A DNA stretch of 15,465 bases from Clostridiales bacterium (GTDB lineage Bacteria; Bacillota; Clostridia; Oscillospirales; Oscillospiraceae): NCBI GenBank assembly GCA_019422005.1, contig JAHZEF010000046.1, positions 1-15,465 on the forward strand, given 5' to 3'. Position numbers and translations under genes: made by a program. Positions 6,482-12,700 of this stretch are shown piece after piece (position 1 is the stretch's first letter; every line of letters starts with the position of its first letter). A model generated the notes under the pieces. The model did no database searches, had not been told where the DNA came from, and worked only from the letters and a program-made list of their open reading frames with translations.

Positions 6482-9040
6482 ATGAAGAACTTAAAGAAAG
6501 TTCTCGCACTGGTGCTGGTTGTGGCAACCCTGATGGGCTTCGCAACCGTCGCCGGTGCACAATTCACGGACGACAGCAGCGTCACGTACAAGGAAGCTGT
6601 TGAAGTCATGGCGGCGATCGATGTAATCAACGGTTACACCGACGGCACCTTCCGTCCCGCAGCCAACGTGACCCGCGCACAGATGGCCAAGATGGTTACC
6701 TTTATTCTGAATAAGGGCAACGATGTGGGAGACCTGTACAAGAGCGCCAACACCTTTGGCGACTGCACCACCCACTGGGCCCGCGGCTACATCGCCTATG
6801 CCTCCAAGACCGGCATCATCGCCGGTGTGGGCAATGGCATGTTCAAGCCCGAAAACGCTGTGACCGGCACCCAGGCTGCCAAGATGCTCCTGTGCGCTCT
6901 GGGTTACGACGCCAACACTGAGGGTTACACTGGTGTCAACTGGGCAGTCAACACTCTGGCTGATGCCAAGTCCGCCGGCCTGCTGAAGGGCCTGAACAAA
7001 GTCGACATGAGCGCTCCGCTCAGCCGTGAGGCTGCTGCCCAGATGATGTTCAATGCGCTGCAGGCCGACATGGTCGAGTATGACCGCGGCGACATCGTCG
7101 TCGGCTCCGGCGATAATCAGGTCATCATCGGCGGATCTGCTGCCAAGAAGGTCGAGAACAAAGACAGCAAAAACAACTACAACGATGACAGCGACGACAA
7201 AGTCATGCAGCTGTGCGAGAACTACTTCGAAGACCTGAAGCTCATCGACAAGGCCGACACCATTGACGACTACGGCCGTCCTGCTCACGAGTGGAAGTAT
7301 GGGAAAGATTCCATCGGCTCCTATGGTGACGAGCCCGTGGCCACCTATACCGAGGGCTTTAGCAAGGACGAAGTTGCTGATCTGGAAAAGGACTACGACT
7401 TTGACGCCGACACCAAGTACTACGTCAACGGTGCAATCGACAACACCCTGACAGGGGCGGACAAGATTGCTGAGCGCGACTACAAGGGTACTGTGATTGA
7501 GTTGTATGCCGACGACGATGACGACATCACCAATGTCGTTCTGGTTCAGGCTTACGCCGCCGAGGTCACCACCCTGACCAAAACTACCATCACCCTGAAG
7601 GTTTACAATCCTTGGGCTGGCAACAAGTACGTCAGCGTCTCCTTCAAGGACGACAAGGACAAGGACGATGACACCTTTGATACCCTGACTGCCAGCTATG
7701 AGAAGGGCGACTATCTGCTGACCTATTTCAAGGGCGCAGATGTGAAGACCGGCAACTTCATCGAAGCTGCTGCCATCGAATCCTTCGACGGCAAGGTATC
7801 CACCACCAAGATTACTGCGGCTGACGGCTACAACGGTTACTTCACCGTGGACGGCACCAAGTACAATCTGGCCTCTGCCTATAATGAAGTGGAAATCAAG
7901 GCCGGTGATTCTTACACTTTCTACACCGACGCTAATGGTTATGTAATCGCTGCGGTTGCCAGCGAGGAAACTGCTGCTTCCATCGACGACGTTTACTACA
8001 TTGCCAACGTGTGGGATGAGGTCGAAACCTCTTACGGCAGCAGCAAGATCCACTGGTATGCTCAGCTGGTCGCCATGGACGGCACTATCTCCGAGGTGGA
8101 GCTGGAAACTAAAGTTGAAAAGGAAGATGAAAAGGAAGAGACCGTTGCCTATGACGCCGATGCTGTGACTGGCAACTTGGTCACCATTTCTGACAAGAGC
8201 GTGAAGGATGAGAGCGGCGAGACCGTCTGCAAGTCCGCCGACGAGAAGTTCAACGTCAAGGTTTGGAAGAATGACGATTGGAATGTTGTCTCCGGTGTGG
8301 TGGGCACGTTCGAGAAGAATAGCACCCGCTTTGTGTTCAACAAGGTGACCTACCGTCTGAACAGTGATACCCAGTATCTGCTGGTCAGCGAGGCTGGTCA
8401 GGATCTGTCCGCTTCCGTCAAGACCGGCGGCATTGCCTACACGGCAAACAACGACAAGGGCAATTATGCTTACATCATCACCGAGGACGGTTCTGAGGTT
8501 GTGAAGTACGTCGTGATCGGCTCTTCTTCTGAGATCAGCGAAGGCCAGACCTACAGCGAAGACGCGATCTATCTGGCTGAGAAGGATGCCTATGAGGAAG
8601 GCGACGGTTACTATGCACATACTGTCTACCTGCCCGACGGCACGGAGGAAACCTGGCAGTTGGATGACGAGTATGAGGCTGGCTTCTACACCTATGACAA
8701 GAACTCCGACGGCTACTACACGCTGAAGGAAGCTAACTCCATGGGTTCTGTGGAAGGCGTTTGGGATGAGCAGGAAGGCGTTATCACCGGCAACTTCGTG
8801 TCCCTGTTCCAGACCCTTGTCACTGTGAATAAGACCGAAGACATTGAGACTGCGGATGCGGTCGTTGTGGACGTCCACGACGTCGACGGCGAAGGCCAGT
8901 ATGATGCTACTGTCTCTACTTTGGATGAGTTGGATTCCCTGAAGAGCGATAAGGTCATCAAGAGCGCTACGCTGAGCATGAACGTTTCCAAGGACGGCGC
9001 AGTTGTGATCTTCATCACTTCTGTGGTTGCCGGGGAGTAA
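6482..9040 (+). CDS. Secreted S-layer homology (SLH) domain protein, probable surface-layer protein
   Basis: The 852-residue precursor starts at an ATG seven bases after AGGAGG (6469-6474). It begins with a classic signal peptide: MKNLKK, a hydrophobic core, and cleavage likely after AGA (residue 26). Three SLH repeats follow at about 28-79 (GYTDGTFRPAANVTRAQ), 91-142 (GNGMFKPENAVTGTQ) and 149-198 (MSAPLSREAAAQ). These would anchor the protein to cell-wall polysaccharide. The second and third repeats have diverged from the TRAE-type binding motif. After a polar Asp/Asn/Lys linker (about 222-240), the remaining 600 or so residues are acidic, rich in Asp, Lys, Thr, Val and Tyr, and likely beta-rich. 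There is no sortase motif and no recognisable catalytic domain. Base composition and codon choice are less GC-extreme than in the neighbours, as expected for a very highly expressed gene. A strong terminator follows, so it is a single-gene transcript unless read into from upstream. Confidence 0.92.
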   Translation: MKNLKKVLALVLVVATLMGFATVAGAQFTDDSSVTYKEAVEVMAAIDVINGYTDGTFRPAANVTRAQMAKMVTFILNKGNDVGDLYKSANTFGDCTTHWARGYIAYASKTGIIAGVGNGMFKPENAVTGTQAAKMLLCALGYDANTEGYTGVNWAVNTLADAKSAGLLKGLNKVDMSAPLSREAAAQMMFNALQADMVEYDRGDIVVGSGDNQVIIGGSAAKKVENKDSKNNYNDDSDDKVMQLCENYFEDLKLIDKADTIDDYGRPAHEWKYGKDSIGSYGDEPVATYTEGFSKDEVADLEKDYDFDADTKYYVNGAIDNTLTGADKIAERDYKGTVIELYADDDDDITNVVLVQAYAAEVTTLTKTTITLKVYNPWAGNKYVSVSFKDDKDKDDDTFDTLTASYEKGDYLLTYFKGADVKTGNFIEAAAIESFDGKVSTTKITAADGYNGYFTVDGTKYNLASAYNEVEIKAGDSYTFYTDANGYVIAAVASEETAASIDDVYYIANVWDEVETSYGSSKIHWYAQLVAMDGTISEVELETKVEKEDEKEETVAYDADAVTGNLVTISDKSVKDESGETVCKSADEKFNVKVWKNDDWNVVSGVVGTFEKNSTRFVFNKVTYRLNSDTQYLLVSEAGQDLSASVKTGGIAYTANNDKGNYAYIITEDGSEVVKYVVIGSSSEISEGQTYSEDAIYLAEKDAYEEGDGYYAHTVYLPDGTEETWQLDDEYEAGFYTYDKNSDGYYTLKEANSMGSVEGVWDEQEGVITGNFVSLFQTLVTVNKTEDIETADAVVVDVHDVDGEGQYDATVSTLDELDSLKSDKVIKSATLSMNVSKDGAVVIFITSVVAGE

Positions 9041-9070
9041 TCTCCGCAACTTCGCCTGAATCGTACAGGC

Positions 9071-9105
9071 AAACTCCCCGGGCTTCGGCCCGGGGAGTTT
9101 TTTCT
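9071..9105 (+). terminator. Strong intrinsic terminator of the S-layer gene
   Basis: Perfect 13-bp stem (9071-9083 / 9088-9100) closed by a cUUCGg tetraloop and followed by a T-run continuing from the stem. It lies 30 bases after the stop codon. Confidence 0.95.
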
Positions 9106-9302
9106 TCCCGGCCGGGCGGGACAGCGGGGGCCTGGGAGGCGTGAAGGCCGGGACGCCTGCCGGCGCAGGGCCTGCAGCGGCGGAAGAAGAGGCGTGCGGC
9201 CCCGCCCGGCGGGCGGCAGGCCGCGGGGAACACAGCCGCCCCCTGACACCCCCGGGACGCCGGTTCGGGGGCGGTTCGGGGAAGCGGCGGAGCCAAACAG
9301 GC

Positions 9303-9330
9303 AAAACCGCCCTGCCGGACGGCAGGGCGG
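9303..9330 (-). terminator. Distal terminator of the ECF/UPF0340 operon
   Basis: A 10-bp perfect stem (9307-9316 / 9321-9330, four-base loop) is followed on the minus strand by TTTTGCCTGTTTGG. It is a probable back-up terminator behind the hairpin at 9348-9385. Confidence 0.7.
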
Positions 9331-9347
9331 AGCGTCGGAAGAAAACA

Positions 9348-9385
9348 ATGCGGCGCCCTTCGCGCTTCCGCGAAGGGCGCCGCAT
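9348..9385 (-). terminator. Proximal terminator of the ECF/UPF0340 operon
   Basis: Perfect 17-bp stem (9348-9364 / 9369-9385) with a four-base loop, 13 bases after the UPF0340 stop. The minus-strand tail is TGTTTTC, which fits an intrinsic terminator. Confidence 0.85.
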
Positions 9386-9398
9386 CCGGATCCTCCGG

Positions 9399-9944
9399 TT
9401 ACAGCAGCGATTCATTATACTGTGCACGGGCGCCGCCGATGAATTTCGGACGGGTGCGGGCCGCCAGCACCAGCGCCTCTCCGATGCGCTTCGTCTCCAG
9501 GCGGACCGGTACGGCCACCTGCTTCAGGTGCATGCCGATCAGCGTGCCGCCGATGTCCAGGCCTGCGTCGGCCCGGATCTGCTCCACAGCGACGGGATCC
9601 TGAAAATGCCCGTACGCCGCCGTGGCGAAGCTGCCGCCGGCCTTGGGCTGCGGCACAGCGTTCACCGGCTCCAGGAACGGGACCGCCGCCCGTTCCACAA
9701 TGATGCAGCGGTTGAGATGCTCGCAGCACTGCGCCGCCAGATAAATGCCTCTGGGCTCCAGTTCCGCGGCGATGGCCTCCAGCAGGACCCGGCCGGTCTC
9801 CGGCGCGGAGTCAGTACCAATCCTGCTGCCCCGCACCTCGCTGGTGGAGCAGCCCACCACCAGAATCTGCCCCGGCCGCAGCCCCGCCTTTTCGCACAGC
9901 TCGCGCACGGCGGCGGCCGTTTCCTGCCTGATCTGTTCCATCAT
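9399..9944 (-). CDS. UPF0340 / YwlG (TIGR01440) family protein
   Basis: This 181-residue protein belongs to the small, widely conserved UPF0340 family typified by Bacillus YwlG, whose biochemical role I do not know to be established. Recognisable family stretches are VVGCSTSEVRG (near the N-terminus), CCEHLNRC in the middle, and AGLDIGGTLIGMHLK followed by a conserved basic C-terminus (RPKFIGGARAQYN). Two adjacent ATGs exist. The first (9944) overlaps the stop of the upstream transporter gene as ATGA, which favours it through translational coupling. There is no signal peptide or membrane segment, so it should be cytoplasmic. Tight coupling to an ECF substrate-binding subunit suggests its role may be tied to the imported vitamin or metabolite, but that is inference. 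Confidence 0.88.
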   Translation of the reverse strand: MMEQIRQETAAAVRELCEKAGLRPGQILVVGCSTSEVRGSRIGTDSAPETGRVLLEAIAAELEPRGIYLAAQCCEHLNRCIIVERAAVPFLEPVNAVPQPKAGGSFATAAYGHFQDPVAVEQIRADAGLDIGGTLIGMHLKQVAVPVRLETKRIGEALVLAARTRPKFIGGARAQYNESLL

Positions 9945-10471
9945 ATGTGCAGCCCCGCTTTCTTCAAATACCGGAAGGAACCGGATTTCTCCAGAATCCC
10001 ATACAGCGCCGCGGCCGCCGTGACGCCCACAGCCCCCTGGAACAGGTTGCCGGGGATGCTGGCCGCTGCGCTGAGCCCTTTGCCCAGCAGCAGGCAGGCA
10101 TAGCCGAAGTATCCGGCCACCATCAGAATCTCCGCTGCAACCCCGCTGACAAGCCGCCGCGCCAGGCCGCGCCTTCCGCCGTCTGCGCGGCGCGCAAGCA
10201 CGGCGCACAGGAATGCCATCAGCGCCTTGATTACCAGCGTGCCGGGCGCGTAGTGGGCGTAGGACAGCAGCACGTCGGCCAGGGCCGATCCCAGGCCGGC
10301 CGCAGCCATGCCGTACCAGGGCCCCAGCATCCATCCCGCCAGCAGCACGATGCAGTCGCCCAGATTGACATAGCCCTGCATGGGAGACGGGATCTGAATG
10401 ACCATGGTCGCCACGCAGCAGAGCGCCGCGAACAGCGCGGCCATCACCAGCTGACGCAATTGTTTTTCCAT
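9941..10471 (-). CDS. ECF transporter S component (substrate-binding membrane subunit)
   Basis: This 176-residue, very hydrophobic protein has about five or six membrane segments and reads as the substrate-capture subunit of an energy-coupling-factor importer. Seen are an alanine-rich first helix (VMAALFAALCC), of the kind used to dock EcfT. The stretch YVNLGDCIVLLAGWMLGPWY and the following GLGSALADVL and YAPGTLVIKALMA are typical of the vitamin-type S components (PF07155-like). The substrate cannot be told from sequence alone. No EcfA or EcfT gene lies in the window, so it presumably shares a module encoded elsewhere (group II). The ATG at 10471 has a GAGGGGG Shine-Dalgarno seven bases upstream and starts the family N-terminus. 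It is co-translated with the UPF0340 gene through an ATGA overlap. Confidence 0.87.
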   Translation of the reverse strand: MEKQLRQLVMAALFAALCCVATMVIQIPSPMQGYVNLGDCIVLLAGWMLGPWYGMAAAGLGSALADVLLSYAHYAPGTLVIKALMAFLCAVLARRADGGRRGLARRLVSGVAAEILMVAGYFGYACLLLGKGLSAAASIPGNLFQGAVGVTAAAALYGILEKSGSFRYLKKAGLHI

Positions 10472-10491
10472 TGGGTATCCCCCTCTTTCCC

Positions 10492-10515
10492 CGGCGGGCG
10501 GCTCCCGGCCCGCCG
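10492..10515. promoter_or_regulatory. Leader hairpin of the ECF gene
   Basis: Perfect 8-bp stem (10492-10499 / 10508-10515) between the candidate promoter and the ribosome binding site. On the plus strand it is followed by ATTTTTC and would look like a terminator, but no plus-strand gene precedes it. On the minus strand it would sit at the extreme 5' end of the ECF mRNA, where it could stabilise the transcript or modulate translation. Confidence 0.45.
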
Positions 10516-10528
10516 ATTTTTCAGCCTG

Positions 10529-10557
10529 AGCATAGCACGAAACTGATTCCATTAAAA
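10529..10557 (-). promoter_or_regulatory. Candidate extended -10 promoter for the ECF/UPF0340 operon
   Basis: On the complement, TGCTATGCT (-10 hexamer 10529-10534 with TGn extension) is preceded at 17 bases by a poor -35, TTTTAA (10552-10557). Plausible by position only. Confidence 0.4.
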
Positions 10558-10601
10558 GAGCCAATCAGAATTCAATTCATAGGGTCAGATTACGGCTCAT
10601 A

Positions 10602-10634
10602 CCGGTAATTCGGCTTGCGATACCGAATTGTCGG
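10602..10634. repeat. Inverted repeat in the ECF/XRE divergent region
   Basis: AATTCGG (10607-10613) and CCGAATT (10623-10629) are perfect complements. The match extends to outer CCG / CGG triplets (10602-10604 / 10632-10634), giving an imperfect 12-bp inverted repeat with a nine-base centre. It could be the operator of the adjacent XRE-type regulator. Confidence 0.45.
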
Positions 10635-10656
10635 CCTGTACTTCCCAACGCGCCGC

Positions 10657-10670
10657 CTTTAACCTTAAAG
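10657..10670. promoter_or_regulatory. Small palindrome just upstream of the XRE gene
   Basis: CTTTAA-CC-TTAAAG is a 6+6 base perfect inverted repeat immediately before the GGGGGGAG ribosome binding site. It could be an operator half-site pair for autoregulation. Confidence 0.35.
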
Positions 10671-10688
10671 TAAGGGGGGGAGAGCTTC

Positions 10689-11036
10689 GTGAACATGCAA
10701 GAGAATCTGGCCAGCACCATGAATCTGATCCGCAGCAGCAGGGGGCTGTCCATCACAGAATTTTCAGAGGAATTGGGGATTGCCCGTTCTTCGCTGCAGG
10801 ATCTCCTGATGGGACGCGGAAATCCCCGGATTGATACGGTGGAATACATTGCCCGGCAGCTGCAGGTGGATCCGCTGGCGCTTCTGGCCGGCGGCTGCAC
10901 GGACCGGCAGCAGCAGGTGCTGCTGCTGATCCTGAACCTCCTGCAGGAGACGGCTGAGCTAACGCCGGATCAGCGCAGCGAATTGGCCGGCCTGCTGACA
11001 CAGCTGGCGGCCCTGCTGGAATCGGAGTCCTTATGA
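10689..11036 (+). CDS. XRE-family helix-turn-helix regulator
   Basis: This 115-residue protein has an N-terminal Cro/C1-type HTH at about residues 8-66. Helices 2 and 3 read LSITEFSEELGI and ARSSLQDLLMGRGNPRI, followed by DTVEYIARQLQVDPLALL. The rest (about 70-115) is a leucine/glutamine-rich helix that probably mediates dimerisation. The GTG at 10689 is preferred because GGGGGAG lies about six bases upstream; the in-frame ATG at 10695 would be 12 bases away. Its last codons overlap the next gene as ATGA, so the two proteins are made together. Inverted repeats upstream could be its own operators. The target genes are unknown. Confidence 0.85.
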   Translation: MNMQENLASTMNLIRSSRGLSITEFSEELGIARSSLQDLLMGRGNPRIDTVEYIARQLQVDPLALLAGGCTDRQQQVLLLILNLLQETAELTPDQRSELAGLLTQLAALLESESL

Positions 11037-11359
11037 TTGCGCGGATCCATGAGCTGCTGCGCAGCCTGGGCGTCACTTCCCACTATATCGGCTTTTTCCA
11101 GGCGGCCCACGCCGCGCTGCTGGCGGCCAGGGAGCCGGAGCGCCTGACCCTGGTGACCAAGCGCCTGTATCCCGATGTGGCGGCCTCCTTCGGCGTCACG
11201 GCCTGTGGGGTGGAGCGCAACATCCGGACCGTGATCCGCATCGCCAGAACCAACAACCCGCAGCTGCTGGAGCAGCTGGCCGGCCGGCCGCTGGGCCCGC
11301 GCCTGACGGTCTCGGAGTTCATTGCGCTGCTGGCGCAATCGCTGGGGCCGGAGCGCTGA
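11033..11359 (+). CDS. Stand-alone Spo0A C-terminal DNA-binding domain protein
   Basis: The 108-residue product aligns from end to end with the effector domain of the sporulation master regulator Spo0A. Matching stretches include IHELLRSLGVTSHYIGFFQ (Spo0A: IHEIGVPAHIKGYQ), VTKRLYPDVAASFGVT (VTKELYPAIAKKFNTT), VERNIRTVIRIA at the recognition helix (VERAIRHAIEVAW), and SEFIALLAQSL (SEFIAMVADKL). The phosphorylatable receiver domain is absent, and the gene begins cleanly at an ATG overlapping the XRE gene's TGA. It is therefore not a truncated remnant of a longer open frame. It should bind DNA without phosphorylation control, perhaps at 0A-box-like sites, and may be controlled through its XRE partner. 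Whether it acts in sporulation is inference. Confidence 0.85.
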   Translation: MIARIHELLRSLGVTSHYIGFFQAAHAALLAAREPERLTLVTKRLYPDVAASFGVTACGVERNIRTVIRIARTNNPQLLEQLAGRPLGPRLTVSEFIALLAQSLGPER

Positions 11360-11390
11360 GAGGGCGCCGGGAACCGGCTTTTGACGGCCG

Positions 11391-11424
11391 AAGGGGGGAG
11401 CCTGCGGGCTCCCCCCTTCCTGTT
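11391..11424 (+). terminator. Shared terminator between convergent genes
   Basis: Perfect 12-bp stem (11391-11402 / 11407-11418, loop TGCG) followed on the plus strand by CCTGTTTT. It ends the XRE/Spo0A-like operon and lies just past the convergent DUF362 gene, so it may serve both. Confidence 0.8.
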
Positions 11425-11443
11425 TTCAGCGGCGCCGGCGCGC

Positions 11444-12553
11444 TCAGATGCGGATCAGCTCGTACTGGTCGGTGCCGAGGCCGATCCGGACGGCATGGCT
11501 GATCTGGCTGCGCCAGTTGGTGGTTGGGTGCGCGGCGGTCAGATGGTCGGCGATGGACGGATCGCCCCGGTCGTCGATCCAGGTGCCGCGCAGCCTGGGC
11601 TGCGCGTTGACCGCGTCGATGCAGGCCTGATCCAGCGCAACCGGGTCGAAGGAGGCGAACATCCCCACGTCCGGCACGATGGGCGCGTCGTTTTCCGCAT
11701 GGCAGTCGCAGTTGGGGGAGACGGCGTTGACCAGCGTGATGTGGAACTGGGGACGCCCGTCCACCACGGCCTTGGTATACTCGGCGATTTTGGCGTTGAG
11801 GATGTCGAAGGATTCGTCGCTGGCGGGCAGGACGGCGTCCACGGGACATACGCCGAGGCAGCGCCCGCAGCCGACGCATTTGCCGTGGTCAATCCGGGTC
11901 TTGCCGTCCGACAGGATCGGCGCGCCGTGGGCGCAGACCCTGGCGCAGCTGCCGCAGCCGACGCAGAGCGCCTCGTCGATGGTGGGCTTTCCGGCAGAGT
12001 GCATGGCCATCTTGCCGGCCCGGCTGCCGCAGCCCATGCCCAGGTTCTTCATGGCGCCGCCGAAGCCGGTATTCTCATGGCATTTGAAGTGGTTCAGGGA
12101 GATCACCGCATCCGCGTCCATGACCGCGCGGCCGATCCGCGCCTGCTTGAGGTAGACGCCGCCGCGGATGGGAACCGCCACGTCGTCGGTGCCCTTGAGC
12201 CCGTCGGCAATGAGGATCTGGCAGCCGGTGGTCACCGTGTTGAAGCCGTTGACATTGGCGGCGTCCAGGTGATCCAGCGCGTTTTTGCGCCCGCCCACGT
12301 AGAGCGTGTTGCAGTCGGTCAGGAAGGGGCGGCCGCCGCAGCTCCTGACAAAATCGGCCACGGCCCTGGCGTAGTTGGGGCGCAGGTACGCCAGATTGCC
12401 CGGCTCGCCGAAGTGCATCTTGATGGCCACATATTTCCCTTCCAACTCCATGGTATCCATACCGGCGGTGGCCATGAGCCGCGCCAGCTTCTGAAGTTGA
12501 TTCTCATCCAGAGAGGTACGGAAATCGGTATAGTAAACTTTGGCTTTTTCCAC
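11444..12553 (-). CDS. DUF362 domain protein with two 4Fe-4S ferredoxin motifs
   Basis: This 369-residue cytoplasmic iron-sulfur protein has an N-terminal DUF362 region (about 1-190, including IKMHFGEPG and ISLNHFKCHENTGFGGAMKN). Two ferredoxin-type clusters follow, with cysteines C197, C200, C203, C207 and C226, C229, C232, C236. DUF362 then resumes to the end (PDVGMFASFDPVALDQA). This split arrangement, with the ferredoxin inserted inside DUF362, is common in anaerobic Clostridia. Such proteins are presumed electron carriers or metal/redox maturation factors, but the reaction is unknown. The start is GTG (12553): the MEKAKVYYTDFRT N-terminus matches the family and a short leader links it to a strong promoter, though the Shine-Dalgarno is weak. 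It is a single-gene unit. Confidence 0.9.
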   Translation of the reverse strand: MEKAKVYYTDFRTSLDENQLQKLARLMATAGMDTMELEGKYVAIKMHFGEPGNLAYLRPNYARAVADFVRSCGGRPFLTDCNTLYVGGRKNALDHLDAANVNGFNTVTTGCQILIADGLKGTDDVAVPIRGGVYLKQARIGRAVMDADAVISLNHFKCHENTGFGGAMKNLGMGCGSRAGKMAMHSAGKPTIDEALCVGCGSCARVCAHGAPILSDGKTRIDHGKCVGCGRCLGVCPVDAVLPASDESFDILNAKIAEYTKAVVDGRPQFHITLVNAVSPNCDCHAENDAPIVPDVGMFASFDPVALDQACIDAVNAQPRLRGTWIDDRGDPSIADHLTAAHPTTNWRSQISHAVRIGLGTDQYELIRI

Positions 12554-12587
12554 AGAGAATCCCAGCCTTTCGTATCATGATAGGAAT

Positions 12588-12616
12588 AGTATACGGCCTG
12601 GCGGATACGGTGTCAA
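12588..12616 (-). promoter_or_regulatory. Sigma-A promoter of the DUF362 gene
   Basis: On the complement, perfect TTGACA (12611-12616) and TATACT (12588-12593, 5/6) are separated by exactly 17 bases. Transcription would start near 12581, under 30 bases from the GTG. Confidence 0.8.
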
Positions 12617-12642
12617 ACCGAAAGTTTCGCCGGCACGGGACA

Positions 12643-12674
12643 AAGCCCGGCGTCCGCCGAGGGACGCCGGGCTT
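12643..12674 (-). terminator. Terminator of the arginine operon (after argF)
   Basis: Perfect 13-bp stem (12643-12655 / 12662-12674, six-base loop), 27 bases past the argF stop. The minus-strand tail is short (TTTGTCCC), but the position supports a terminator. Confidence 0.75.
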
Positions 12675-12700
12675 CGGTGCGGCAGGGAAACGCAGCGGGG

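Larger units (their letters stand above)
9106..9398. other. GC-rich non-coding stretch between convergent genes
   Basis: From the S-layer terminator to the UPF0340 stop there is no gene I can support. The segment 9106-9300 is extremely GC-rich with no coding signature. The last part holds two hairpins that terminate the leftward operon. Confidence 0.6.

Noticed and set aside
6491..9427. Very long open frame (978 codons) antisense to the S-layer gene
   Set aside because: It mirrors the codon bias of the real gene, has no ribosome binding site or domain signature, and crosses two strong terminators.
9141..10103. Plus-strand open frame spanning the UPF0340 region
   Set aside because: No coding signature or ribosome binding site. 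The minus strand carries a recognisable family there.
10472..10688. A vitamin riboswitch upstream of the ECF gene
   Set aside because: I could not match any conserved riboswitch core (TPP, FMN, cobalamin, folate) in the leader; only simple hairpins are seen.
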